64,000 bases of DNA from Beaufortia kweichowensis (lineage: Eukaryota; Chordata; Actinopteri; Cypriniformes; Gastromyzontidae). The stretch lies in the NCBI GenBank assembly GCA_019155185.1, contig CM032815.1, positions 5,837,001 through 5,901,000 on the forward strand, read 5' to 3'. The notes beneath the pieces were generated by a model. It did not search any database and was not told the origin of the DNA. It was given only the letters and a program-made list of their open reading frames with translations. Of the stretch, positions 1-15,432 are shown piece after piece; the first letter of the stretch is position 1, and each line of letters begins with the position of its first letter. The translations under genes and the position numbers were made by a program.

Positions 1-50
1 CACTGTTTAACACAATGTCACATAACCGTGAGCTGTAAGAGAAATGCAAC

Positions 51-3672
<3,622 letters not shown>

Positions 3673-5084
3673 AGTCAGGCCACAGCTGATCTTCAGACAT
3701 CCCACTGACACGCCACAACCCTGCAGGAAGGAGAAGGAACATCTGGGTTAAACATCAATTTTTTATTGGTTGTTTACATTTAAAGCATCTGTTTTCCTTT
3801 TTTTCACCCAAACTAAACCCTTACGCAAGACTTAAAGGCATGATCATAGTTTACACAAATGACCAATAAATAAGCTTAAACTCTCCCCAACCCAAACGTG
3901 AACCACTAACCCACAGTTAACACAACAGATGCTTCACAGACTCTAATGACAGTAATTAAAACAGGTGACAGACAGTGCTGGTTTGATCTTCATCCAAGCA
4001 GTGCCCACTCAGACAGGGTGTTCAGCTGGAGGTCATCAGAGGTCCTGTCTGATGTTTAAGATCACATGCATTCTTTACTCACAGACAATACTGATTCAAA
4101 CCAAAGATGCCATTATCTCCTCCAAACACAACTTCCTGCTGAAAATGTCCCTGTCTGTGTGAATTAACACACCAGTCTGACCATCACACACCTGATGTTC
4201 ACACTAATGCTTTAATTTGTTACACTGAAAACCGTATTTGCATAAACTTGAGCCTTTTTCTGAATTCAAATAATCTAGAATATTTACTTATTCTGTAGAT
4301 AATAAACCACAGGAAGTATATTGATGTGTTTACAAACATGTAAACAGCTACAGACAAATGACTTTATAAACAGTTTTGGAAAAACATTTAGTACAAATAA
4401 AACATTTTAACATCATAAACAAGTTAATGATTCACTTTATAGCTTCTCCCTGAAATACACTCAAAACCACAGGCTGGTGGTTTTTCAGATAATGCAAAAC
4501 ATATTCTTTATAAATCCCTCAAAAGCAGAAATTGCCAATTATCACAGTGCCAAACACATAAGCATTTGCTTAAATGATGTGTGTGTATGTGTCCAGCAGC
4601 TGTGCTGGCATGGGGTCTTCTGGCTCCAGCCTGTTTCCATGACACTGAGCCTTCCATGAGCTTTTCAGATGTACAAAAGCCTGAACTGTCCATCATTAAA
4701 CGGGTAAAATGAGTTCACTGCTCTCTGAGCCTCATTCTAGGTCTGATTTCAGACTCTCTCTTCCTCTTACACGGCCCGTCGGACTTTCCCGACAGGTACG
4801 ATCGCAAGCGACAGGAAGCTTCTTTTGTTTTCCTAATTTCCTGCAACGCTTCAGACTCCCTCCTCAAGTGACCCGAGCCCTGCATGCTTTAAATGACTCC
4901 ACAGAGCTACTTCAAAAGAAAGTGAATGAATTTGATCAATAAAATAGCTCTGTTTAACTATACGGTGCTTACTTTTACAGATGTTCTCAACTTTAATAAT
5001 GATACAGAAGAAGAATATATGGTGTGGATGCTAGTATAGTTGTTATATTCATCTTTATAGTTTTCGTCCTGGTGTGAAAGGGCT

Positions 5085-5290
5085 TTAAAGGGATAGTTCA
5101 CCAAAAAAAAAAAAATCTGTCATCATTTATTTACCCTCATTGTGAGACAAAAAATATATATTTTTAAATGTTTTTGAAAAATGTTTTTTACCAACTTTCT
5201 TCAAAATAGTTTCTTTTGTGAAAGAAAGAAAGTCATACAGGTTTATAGAGACATGAGGGTGAATAAATGATGAAAGGTGCTATCCCTTTT
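5085..5290. mobile_element. Short inverted-repeat DNA element (MITE-like), copy 1
   Basis: It starts AAAGGGATAGTTCACC and ends with a degenerate mirror (GTGCTATCCCTTT). Inside are family strings TCTGTCATCATTTATTTACCC and AAAGTCATACAGGTTT. It has no coding capacity. The family is abundant in cyprinid genomes. Confidence 0.7.
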
Positions 5291-5559
5291 CTTTTAAGAT
5301 CCTTTGACATTATTATTATATTTTTTTCCATTTATTAAAAAGCAGAAGTTTTATGTGTATCATCCATCCAAATCGCACAACCTTGAAAAAACGTTTCTTT
5401 CAGGAAGTTTCAGGTACGCAGCCTGTGCACAAATATACTCATTGTTTGATCCTGATGAGATTTACATGGAACTAATGGCAGTTGTCCAGATCAGATGCCC
5501 TGCCAACAGAAGTGGAATGAGATGGTAGCATCCACCAGGCTAGCAAATGATCATCAAAA

Positions 5560-5608
5560 TCTCCAAATAATGAAAGAATGATAATTTTTGGGTGAACTAT
5601 TCCTTTAA
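5560..5608. mobile_element. Right-end fragment of the same MITE-like element
   Basis: The string ATAATTTTTGGGTGAACTATTCCTTTA matches the right end of the element seen at 5085-5290 and 45858-46176. A poly-A run follows. Confidence 0.55.
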
Positions 5609-7220
5609 AAAAAAAAAAAAAACTTTTCCATTTGCCAAACTTTTTTGGAGATTTGAAGACCTTCGGTTCCTGACCAAATCCAGTAAATGAGCCAAAGCTT
5701 TTATTAACTCTAACAGACATGAAATGAGATTTTAAAAAATGATCACTCTTACTATTCATGGACTCATGCATAATTTAAAAGTCTTAAAATACAGAGACAG
5801 TTAATCATTGTACACCATATGAACAGACTGCACAGAACATTAATGACGTATTGAAGGACAAACTACTTTGGGAAGTTTCTGTGGGAATTAATCCAGCAGG
5901 TTTGATGGACCCATTACAGACAAGAAGGATTTCGTTTCACAGGAACAGAAGAAATCTTTGTATTGCATCTTCATTGGTGGGCTCTCTGTGGATCTTTCCA
6001 GATTATGTGAACTTTATTTATCTCTCCACTCTCTCTTTTCAAACAGTGCTTTGTTTAGACAACTTCCTGAGATAATCTACCTGTTCTGACAAAAAAACAC
6101 TCTCATAATTGCATATTAAAACATTAAGCTGGTTGTTGTGGAAAGCCTGTAATGACAGTATCTGATGTTGTCATCATAACACGGTGAAATGTGATATTTT
6201 GGCAACACAAGCTAAAACATAAGACTGTGTTTTTTATGCAGAATTTCTGCTGACAGTACAGGTGAATTTAGACTCTGTTCTCTAAGGAGACATGACATTC
6301 CTTGCTATGATCAAACTGACAGTCAGAACTTTGGTCTAGAACAGATGAAAGACATCAACATCAAACAACACTTTATCTGGTTGTGCACAACACTTCCATC
6401 TTTTCTGCAAAACTTCTCTACACATTCAAACAGAAATATTCTGCTTTCAGAAGATCTTGGAACAGCCATGAGAAACTTCCAGCTCAGACTTACTTTTGAA
6501 AATATTTTGACAACAATTGAAAATATTCTTACTTTAAGAGTAAGTCATGAGATAACTGTAAACAAACTGTAAAGAGTATTACTAAAACAAAAACATATGT
6601 GGACAGATCATGCCCAGTGTGCACATCTACTATTCATTTTTAATGACAACAACAGACATTTTTGATGGGGTTTAATGGCAATTTCAAGCAAATGTCAATT
6701 TTTACCATACTGATAAATCAGATACCAATATTTGGTGGTTTAAAAACTTATGTAAGCTTTCAAAGTTTCTAAAGCATGCTATTTTATAGTCAGGCAAGTG
6801 CTTTCAGATTTGTCACATCTATAACAGTCCATATCTTTTAAAATAAAATAACAACTTTATGCTCTTTGAAGACCAAGTCATCTCTTCTGCATTTGTTGCC
6901 TATTATTGCTTCTGGTTTGTTTATTTTAATTCACAGAAATCCTACAAATTATATTGCCTCTCATCAAAAACAAACTTTTTTGCATATATTTAACACATAA
7001 ATTTCCCTCCTCTTAAATAGAAAATACACATGGCTGACTTTATCATTATAGGTCTATGAAAACATAAACAGATGGTTCAATATACTGTAAAAAAATGCAT
7101 TCATAGTAAACACAGTGCTTTCAAATAAATGAAACTCGTTCTTACCTTCGTACTGTATTATGTTTATGACACAATGTGATAGTAAATATGATTAAGTGTC
7201 GGCTGTTTATCCAGACTCAC

Positions 7221-7622
7221 CTTCTCTCTGGCAAGGTGAACAGCGCAGGTAACTCAAGATCTGTTTCTCCTGTGTGCTTTTCGAGGTTTTCTTTCAAAAC
7301 ACTTTAACAAACTCAACTTACTAACACTTAATATAAACTAATGTCATATTAATCCAAGTAAGACTGCGTTAACGTCGCCGTCAGTGTACAACACTCACAA
7401 ATTAATCTCTGACTGAGCTCGTCGCTTTAAAATCCGACATGATCTTTTGCAAGAGGGTTTAAATAAACTGATACAATGTCTTGATCGTTGTGTGTTTGGA
7501 GTACCGTGATCTTGCGAGGACATTCGGCACAAATCGGACAAGTAAATCCATCCGATCGCCGGTGGGAGGAGCCACGTGTCTTCATCTCCACCTCTTCCTC
7601 GAGGGTTACCAATGCGATCCCG
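7221..7622. promoter_or_regulatory. Probable shared promoter region between gdpd5 (minus) and serpinh1 (plus)
   Basis: A minus-strand donor (GTGAGT) borders a candidate gdpd5 first exon at 7221, and a plus-strand donor (CCCG|GTGAGC) at 7622 borders a candidate serpinh1 first exon. The DNA between is richer in CpG than its surroundings and includes an E-box CACGTG near 7573. GDPD5 and SERPINH1 are also head-to-head in human. That this is a bidirectional promoter is inferred from these splice sites; no transcript was available. Confidence 0.4.
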
Positions 7623-7875
7623 GTGAGCAACAGAGCTTTTTAATTCAATTATTTATTTTATTCACTTTTTAAACATAATATTTAGAAAATCCTATAACAA
7701 AAACAACTCAGAGTTGATAATAATTCCACTGCATGTATGATTATTTTATTGACCTGTGTTTACGAAGGTAGTTAAACTCGTCAAACTAACTGCTTATACT
7801 TTAAAAAGAACCTGAACACAATAAAAACGCATGTTAAATATGATCAATTCTATGGACAAATTACTCATCTGTGAT

Positions 7876-7878
<3 letters not shown>

Positions 7879-7946
<68 letters not shown>
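7879..7946. repeat. (CT)n microsatellite
   Basis: An uninterrupted CT array of about 68 bases, followed by a short CCAT run. Confidence 0.99.
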
Positions 7947-7949
<3 letters not shown>

Positions 7950-8455
7950 CATTCATCCATCCATCCATCTAGGTTGGACAGGTTTATAAGGTAGCAGACA
8001 GTGGCTGTTTATCCAGACTGCAGGCAAAGTGCCAAAACAAACCACACACTGCTTCTATTCCCAGATAATAGCGCGAGATTAGCGAGATCTGTCCTGGGCC
8101 AAATGTACATCACTCCCTTCTAATCTTTGTTGTCCTTCAACTCGTATGCATGACAGTGTGTTTGTGTATTACGCAGAACAGTATGGCACATCTGTATAGC
8201 TTACAGGTGTATTTGTTGTCTGATAATGAGATATCAGGATGTGTTGGAATGTTACAAATTAATTTTGGAAAAAGTGTGATAGTTGCATGTTAGCTGTTTC
8301 ATCATCTTAATAATTATTGCTTAATATTTAGTGTAATGCAAATTATGTGTGCATATATTTTATTCGTACCTTAAATGATTTCTTACAACATTTCATCAGT
8401 TTAAACTTAGACCATGAACACAGGCAAAAGAAGTTTTGTCAGTTTTATGTGAAAC

Positions 8456-8474
8456 TAGCGGCACCTGGTGGCCA
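8456..8474 (-). promoter_or_regulatory. CTCF-like motif, minus orientation
   Basis: The minus strand reads TGGCCACCAGGTGCCGCTA, two mismatches from the vertebrate CTCF consensus TGGCCACCAGGGGGCGCTA. It lies between gdpd5 and serpinh1. Binding is inferred from sequence only. Confidence 0.5.
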
Positions 8475-10441
8475 AATGTGAAAACGCACCAGCCAATTTT
8501 TGTTATTTGTGCATTTGTCATGATCACCCTTACCCTTCACCCTTAGAAAAATCAAACATAGTATTCGGTTGATTGATTACCATTTGTATTATCACAGTTT
8601 TACAACAAATATCATGTGTTTATAGTAAAAAAGGTTACGTTTCGTAAGGACATCCACCATGTTATTGTATTCTGTATGCATATATACACCCAAGCAGAAA
8701 CACACAATGGCAACACACAAAAGTTAACAAAAGTAATCCCATTTCCTATTTCAGAAAGGTGTAATTTTCAAAGCTGTCCACAAGTGGTCGCTCTTTCTCA
8801 ATTTGACCCCAAAAAACCCCAACTACTCAAAACTCAGCAATTCTCATGTCTGTCAAATCTAGCATAAGATTTTTTTTTTTTTTTTTTACAAATTTCAATA
8901 CATATTTTTACTTGTAAAGCTCTTAGGAAAGTGATGTGGTGTACAAATGAAAAGAAATTAATGCTGGTCTTTAGTCATTTTTGTCATTTTAAATGAATTA
9001 GTTAGTCTTACTATTCCTGCATGAGAAGGATCCACATGACATTCCCACACTGGGATGAAAAAACTCTCTTCAGCTTCCAACCCCTGTCCTATGGGAAAAA
9101 CAAACCAAAACTGGTTAAAAAATGTAGTCTAGGCAATTCAGGAAGCATTAAATAATATCTGTACAGAGCATCTTTACTGTGAGTTTATAGTTTAGACAGA
9201 TAAGACTGGCATGACATTGAGATTCTATCTGCTTTGGAGGAACAGACAGCATCTCGCACGTGTAAAATTCCTTTTGCTGTATGTCGGCACACAATATGGG
9301 CAGGTCTGCACTGATCTGAACCTGTGATAAACCTTAGCAGCACAAATTAGGTGAAGACCTACATTAGTCATAGACCGCAGAACTGGATCGGTGTGGTACT
9401 TTAACAGTTTTCTATCTGTGTTTTAAACAAATTATTCTGTATGATTTGACCCCTGGAAATGGTTATTTATGGATATGTGGATGTAAACCGGTCTACAGAG
9501 GGTGGAGAGCAACAGGAAGAGCATCCTGTCAGGCTCATTGTGTACATACATATGTCTTTTACATTTACTTACATATAAACATACAGTGTATTTTTAAAAC
9601 ATAAAATTCAGCATGTTAATCATTATACCTCTCTTCAACAAGCCGTACAATTATAAAAAAAATATATCATTTATGTTCATAGCACAAATGGTGTAGGATT
9701 TAAAAGCATTCAGTTAGACTGAGAAAAATTCTCCCAGAAATGTGGTTATTTTGCATTCCGTAGTGATCTAAAGACTTTCCCCTTTTCAAGGGTTGTTAAT
9801 GACTGACAGTTTGTCTGGGTGAAATGTGAGTTATAAGGCTCCAGCCGGGCAACTGCAGCATAAAACACGTTAAGCAGCTATCAGAAAAGCAACACTGACT
9901 GATGAACCGAACAACATTCCTGTGCATTTTTCCCGCTAAGGAATGTCATTGCCATCAGCTGTGTTTTCACTTCTGTTTAAACAGTGGCCTGGAGGTGTAA
10001 ACTTTCAGACACTTTCTGCTAACGATGTGTGTCTTTAAACTCTTACATGTTAGCTGGTATTTGTTCTAAAGCAGCTAATGATGACATCATTATTTTTGCA
10101 ACAATTTTAAAAAATGATCAGGTCAACATGTGTTTTTACATTAACTCATCAAAGTAGATTAAGCAGTTTATAAGATAAACAAGATTAAACTTGATATTTA
10201 TATGAATTAGATCAAACGTTTTTGAAATTACATTTACATCCAAATTGAACTGCAACAGTGACTAAAGGATCTTAAGTTTATATGTTGAATTAATTAGCTC
10301 AGTGCAGCACACACAATTACACGATATTGTATTATCATGTAATTTTAAAAAATGTGAACAATTTCTACTTGAAAGCATGTTTCACACACAGGAAAAGAGT
10401 AACACAATGCCTGTTCTGTTTTGTCTGCTGTCCGCTTGCAG

Positions 10442-10508
10442 GCCCAGACACGACCCACTATAAACGTGGCACACAGATGAGAGACAGAAGCAGATATGGC
10501 GTGGGGGT
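10442..10508 (+). other. Possible non-coding 5' exon of serpinh1
   Basis: A 67-base segment lies between a good acceptor (pyrimidine-rich tract then CTTGCAG ending at 10441) and a strong donor (GTAAGT at 10509). It lies 1.3 kb upstream of the first serpinh1 coding exon, on the same strand. It has no useful ATG. It could equally be a chance pair of splice-like sites. Confidence 0.3.
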
Positions 10509-11841
10509 GTAAGTACAGCAATCCCTTAAACATGCAAACACAGACAAACATGCATTTTTACTCTTTTTGAAAAACGATTTAGTAAAATATTACATTTTGT
10601 TAAATATGCGGCATTCTTCTCATTCTATCGCATAATGTGTCAAAATAATATAAACGTAGTTAGATACAGTACTCCCTGTTCTGGATAGAAACATCAACTT
10701 TAAATCTCATATCATGTAACATCCACACTCCTTGAATTACATTTTGTATACAGACCCTTTTTCTTACAACAAAAGCATTTTTCTTTGAGACATTGTGTAC
10801 GTGTGAACAGACATGAGGTCAATTCCTGCTGTCTCTAGGACCTGGAGGAGAGTCCAGTTACAGAAGCAGTGGAAGTAACTGGATCTAGGGGCGGTCTCAC
10901 ACAAAACGGAACCTTTATAATACTCCTTTCCCAACTTCCAGAAGTTTCTTTTCCAGATTATAAAGTCTGCATGAAGGATTGTTGTCGGGGGAAGACAGAT
11001 CAGAGAGATTGTGGAAGGTTTAAGGAGCTCTGAGAGGTGGGTAACAGATGTTACAGATGTGAGATTATTTGCATTCACGTTACTTTTACAGCAAGGGTGA
11101 AAATATTGTGTTGCATGCACTGAAAGAATGCAGTTTGTGTGTTTTTTAATTCTAAGTTTACACTAATAGTGTGCATGCCCGTGATGAACTTTCTTTGTGT
11201 GATGATTTTAAAGGCTGTAAAAGTTTCACCCTAATCCTCTGACTCGCCCTGTTAATGGCTGTCCATGCATGGGTTAAACAGGCCATTCACTGAGAGGGTG
11301 AGGGGTATGATGGATTTGAGGACACGTTTTATTGGCTGTTTATTGGTGGGGGGGTGGAGAAAATGCCTGAATGGTTCCCACACTGGTGTCGGAACTTCCT
11401 GCCATCCTGGCAGTGCTGATTGGCTGTCTGTTATCCCACATAACATTTGCATTTATGGCTGGAAATGGCTTTTCTTAATGCAAAGATATGCATGTGTATG
11501 AATTTCAAATAAATCAGTAAACTTTAAGACAACAAATCTTTACCTGTATGACTATTTGTTTTCTTATATAATGATTTTGCAAGTATACATTGCTTACTTA
11601 TACGCTTTTGGCATGAATGAGATGTTTGTTAAAACTGTGCTATTCTGTACATGTCTGCTGGACTTTTTCCTTTAGCAAGCAGGCCTGTTATTAAATGCCT
11701 GTGGGATTTTAAAATTATAGCCTTGATGTATCTTGGCACAATGTCAGTTCTGTGGCGGACACAGCTCTATATTTGAATCATCTTAAAAAATCACTTTTAG
11801 ATCATGATTTCACTATTTTATCTATTACAGAACATAAAATC

Positions 11842-13318
11842 ATGTTCATTTCAAACGTGGTTCTCCTGTGCCTGCTGGCCACCGTCAACGCGAACAAGAC
11901 TCTCAGCGCGAACAAGAACAAGACTCTCAGTGGTCACGCCACCCTCCTGGCAGACAACAGCGCCACTTTGGCCTTTAACCTGTACCACAATATGGCAAAA
12001 GAGAAGGATATGGAGAACATCCTGATCTCCCCGGTGGTGGTGGCCACCTCTCTGGGTCTGGTGGCTCTTGGAGGGAAATCCAACACGGCATCCCAGGTAA
12101 AGACCGTTCTGAGCGCCACTAACGTGAAAGATGATCAGCTGCACTCCGGACTGTCCGAGCTTCTCACAGAGGTCAGTAATTCAACGGCACGTAACGTTAC
12201 CTGGAAGATCAGCAATCGGCTGTACGGGCCTAGTTCTGTTACCTTCGTCGATGACTTTCTGAGGAGCAGCAAGAAGCATTACAAATGCGAGCACTCCAAA
12301 ATAAACTTCCGCGACAAGCGCAGCGCTGTGAAGGCCATCAACGACTGGGCATCCAAGTCCACAGACGGGAAGCTGCCCGAAGTGACCAAAGATGTGGAGA
12401 AAACAGATGGAGCCATGATTATCAATGCAATGTTCTATAAACGTACGTCTCTACCATTTTTTATATTTTACAGTGTGAACGATTTTTAAAACTAACGTAT
12501 TCTCTCTCCTTACAGCACACTGGGATCAACAGTTCCATCACAAAATGGTGGATAATCGCGGTTTCTTGGTGCATCGCTCTTATACTGTATCTGTACCCAT
12601 GATGCACCGCACAGGTGAGAACATGAAACGTGGTGGTGTAGCCTAGTGGTTAGAAGTTATAGATTCAAACTAACCTACATTTTCTGTGTCTTCCAGGCAT
12701 TTATGGTTTCTTTGACGATGCAATCAACAATCTTTTGATTCTGGAGATGCCGTTGGCTCATAAGATGTCCTCTATGCTGTTCATCATGCCGTACCACGTA
12801 GACTCGTTGGAGAAGGTGGAGAAACTGCTAACACGTAAACAGCTAGAGACATGGACTGGAAAACTGGAACAGAAGGGTGTGGCTGTGTCCATTCCAAAGG
12901 TCAGCATGGAGGTCAGCCACAACCTGCAGGTAAGAGCAAAGTTCAAAACTCAAGAAATACTTTTTTCCTAAGACTCATTTTAAAACGGCTTGATGAACTT
13001 CATGCTGTCTTGCAGAAACATCTTGCAGACCTTGGTCTAACTGAAGCTGTAGATAAGGCCAAAGCTGATTTGTCTAACATCTCGGGGAAGAAAGACCTCT
13101 ACCTGTCCAACGTGTTCCACGCCTCCGCCTTAGAATGGGACACGGAGGGAAATCCACCCGACAGCAGCGTCTACGGTACAGACAAGCTCAAGGACCCAAA
13201 GCTATTCTACGCTGACCATCCCTTCATCTTCCTGGTCAAGGACAACAAGACAAACTCCATTCTGTTTATTGGCAGGCTGGTGCGGCCGAAGGGTGATAAA
13301 ATGAGAGATGAATTGTAA
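11842..13318 (+). CDS. serpinh1: Serpin H1 / HSP47, collagen-specific ER chaperone
   Basis: HSP47 binds procollagen triple helices in the endoplasmic reticulum and helps them fold; it is a serpin without protease-inhibitor activity. Coding exons are 11842-12442, 12516-12614, 12697-12929 and 13016-13318, giving 411 residues against 418 in human. The product has a hydrophobic signal peptide (MFISNVVLLCLLATVNA), a full serpin fold with family strings such as KISNRLYGPSSVTF, VPMMHRTGIYGF and FIFLVKDNKTNSILFIGRL, and the ER-retention tail RDEL. The ATG at 11842 was chosen because it starts the signal peptide just after an acceptor at 11830; the open frame upstream of that is intron. The mature N-terminus is unusual, with a near-repeat of NKTLS. 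It is more diverged from mammals than canonical fish HSP47, so it may be the serpinh1a copy. A polyadenylation signal lies at 13924. Confidence 0.95.
12632..12673 (+). mobile_element. Decayed tRNA-derived SINE head in a serpinh1 intron
   Basis: The stretch GTGTAGCCTAGTGGTTAG followed about 15 bases later by AGATTCAAAC resembles the A box and B box of an RNA polymerase III promoter, as in tRNA-derived fish SINEs. It is too short and decayed to assign to a family. Confidence 0.35.
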
Positions 13319-15432
13319 TTCATAATCAGGCTCTAATTTAAATGTGTGTGGATGTGATTATTGTGTGTGTTTGTGTGTTAGCATTTAAAGAGGGCAGGAA
13401 AGTGAAAGTTACATCTTTGGATCATTGTATCAGTGTTATTTCCGTTATGTTTACTTTCAAAGTAATTTGTAGTATGTCAGAAACAATGCAATACAATGTA
13501 CACAACAAAATGCCATAAATAATGCACACTCCATGTCATCAGGCTCACCTGAGGTTTGAGATGTTTTCTGAGAAGGACAGCATGCTTATATTAAGTATGA
13601 TCTCCAATAATTAATCCACATAAACAGCATGAACAGCTCAGGGGTTTATCTTTTTCTATGAGTGTTGATTGCTTGTTGACCACATAACAAACTATGGCAA
13701 ATGCTTAGCGTGTGAAAATGTCTATATGTGGATTTTACATGTCGTGCTATACCGATACATTCCTCTCAGAAGTGCACACTTGGACCTGCACTGAATACCG
13801 TGTCTGCACTAGACAGCATGTGATATGAGCCCACGTTTGCACTCGGCTTCTCACTGAACACGTTTAAGATTGTTTTCACACTGTACCAAAACACGGTTGT
13901 CAAAATTTTTGTTTCTCTTTTTCAATAAAATGTGCATTTTCAAAAGATGTAGTTAATTTGTCATGCTTTCATTATTCAAGTTGATTCAAATTTATTTCAA
14001 TAGCACTTTTTCACAATTTGCATTTCTGCAAAGCAGCTTGACGGTCTTAAAATGTAAAGTATACAAAAGAATGCACAGCATGTAATATTGTGACTCACAA
14101 TGCACGCTGTAATTAAAGGACCAAAAGTAATAACAGCTAAGAAAAATTTTTTTATGTATTATTTTGAGTTTGCTTTACAAAAAAATAAAGTATGGATTAT
14201 AATTTTTAAATTTGTTTTATAAAGGATAATGGATAATAGTAATTGAACTGAAAACAGTAAATTGGCCTTTAAAACAGGATGAACTTCTAACTGCCTGATT
14301 CATGCCACGTATGTTCACATCTGAAGGAATGTAGATGTTTGGTTGGCACGCGCATTCTGAAGCCTCTAGCGACATCTGGCGGTCATTACTGAAACTGTCA
14401 CAAAGCTCACTGGTAGCTTCCCACTTTATAAAGCGGCAAAATCTGCGCAATATGCACGTGAAACATATAGATATATATTGTTTCTTCGTCTGTGCGTATT
14501 GGGCATTGATGCAAAAGAAACAGGTTTGTCTGTTTGATGACACATGTGAACTGTTATCTGATCACATGGGGAATGTTTTTTACTGTAAATCAGGATGTTT
14601 TACCTTCAACCCACAAACACGTATAAATGTTGTGATAAAAATCAGATTGCAGGTGTTAAACAAATACTCTACTGTTGATCTTCATGCGTTTTTACTAACT
14701 ATGTCTTTATTATACTAAATCTTAACCCAATCGTAACACTTCATTAACTAACAAATGTTATTGACAATACTTTACATCAACGGAGCTGCTGAGAAATAAT
14801 AACATTTCTAATGGCTTTGTATTAAACACAAAATTATTCTATGTAGTCTGCTTAGGGACTAATTCCAGGATTTAATGGATTTCTAATGGTTCCCATCCTC
14901 CATATAACACGTATCTCACCAATAAACCCCATGCCATACAGAAATCTGATATATTGCCATACATAAACTTGTATGTTTATATTTTAATATATATATTTTA
15001 TTTATATTATAAACTAATAATATATACTACTAATTAATTATAATTATATATGTATATATGTTTATAATAATAGTTTTCATTAAAACCAATACAATTTCCC
15101 ATTAAATACAATTTCTTGTACATACATATGTTAGAAAACAACAATAAACAACAACAAAAAACAATACAATGGTTTTCATTGTTTTCTCAGAACGAAATTG
15201 ACTTCGTGTTGACTTTGTTATAAAGCTACTTGGAATGCAGTGTAACAAAACATCCATCCCAATACATCAGAATGAACTACGTGCGCATATGCTGACGTAC
15301 AGTAGGTATTGTTTGTAGTGCAACTGTTACCGCACGCAGCTCTGTTCAGATTGGATGGAGCTCTGAATCCGTTACCGAGCGAGCAACTCCTCCCTCCGCC
15401 AGTCCGACCTTTGGATCTCCGTCTCTCTCATC
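13319..15432 (+). other. serpinh1 3'UTR and serpinh1-acer3 gap
   Basis: The serpinh1 3'UTR probably ends shortly after AATAAA at 13924. A dispersed fish repeat fragment follows at about 13980-14040 (a run reading TTTATTTCAATAGCACTTTT, then GCAAAGCAGCTT). A CTCF-like motif lies at 14366-14385. AT-rich sequence continues to the acer3 5'UTR near 15300. No coding exon was recognised. Confidence 0.6.
14366..14385 (-). promoter_or_regulatory. CTCF-like motif, minus orientation
   Basis: The minus strand reads TGACCGCCAGATGTCGCTAG, close to the CTCF core (CCGCCAGATGNCGC type). It lies between serpinh1 and acer3. Confidence 0.45.

Larger units (their letters stand above)
3721..11830. other. gdpd5-serpinh1 intergenic and 5'UTR-intron region
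   Basis: No protein-coding exon was recognised here. The stretch holds 5' introns of both flanking genes, a short inverted-repeat element at 5085-5290, a fragment of the same family near 5575-5608, a CT microsatellite at 7879-7946, a CTCF-like motif at 8456-8474 and a possible non-coding exon at 10442-10508. The remaining open reading frames are short, AT-rich and resemble no family I know. Confidence 0.6.
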
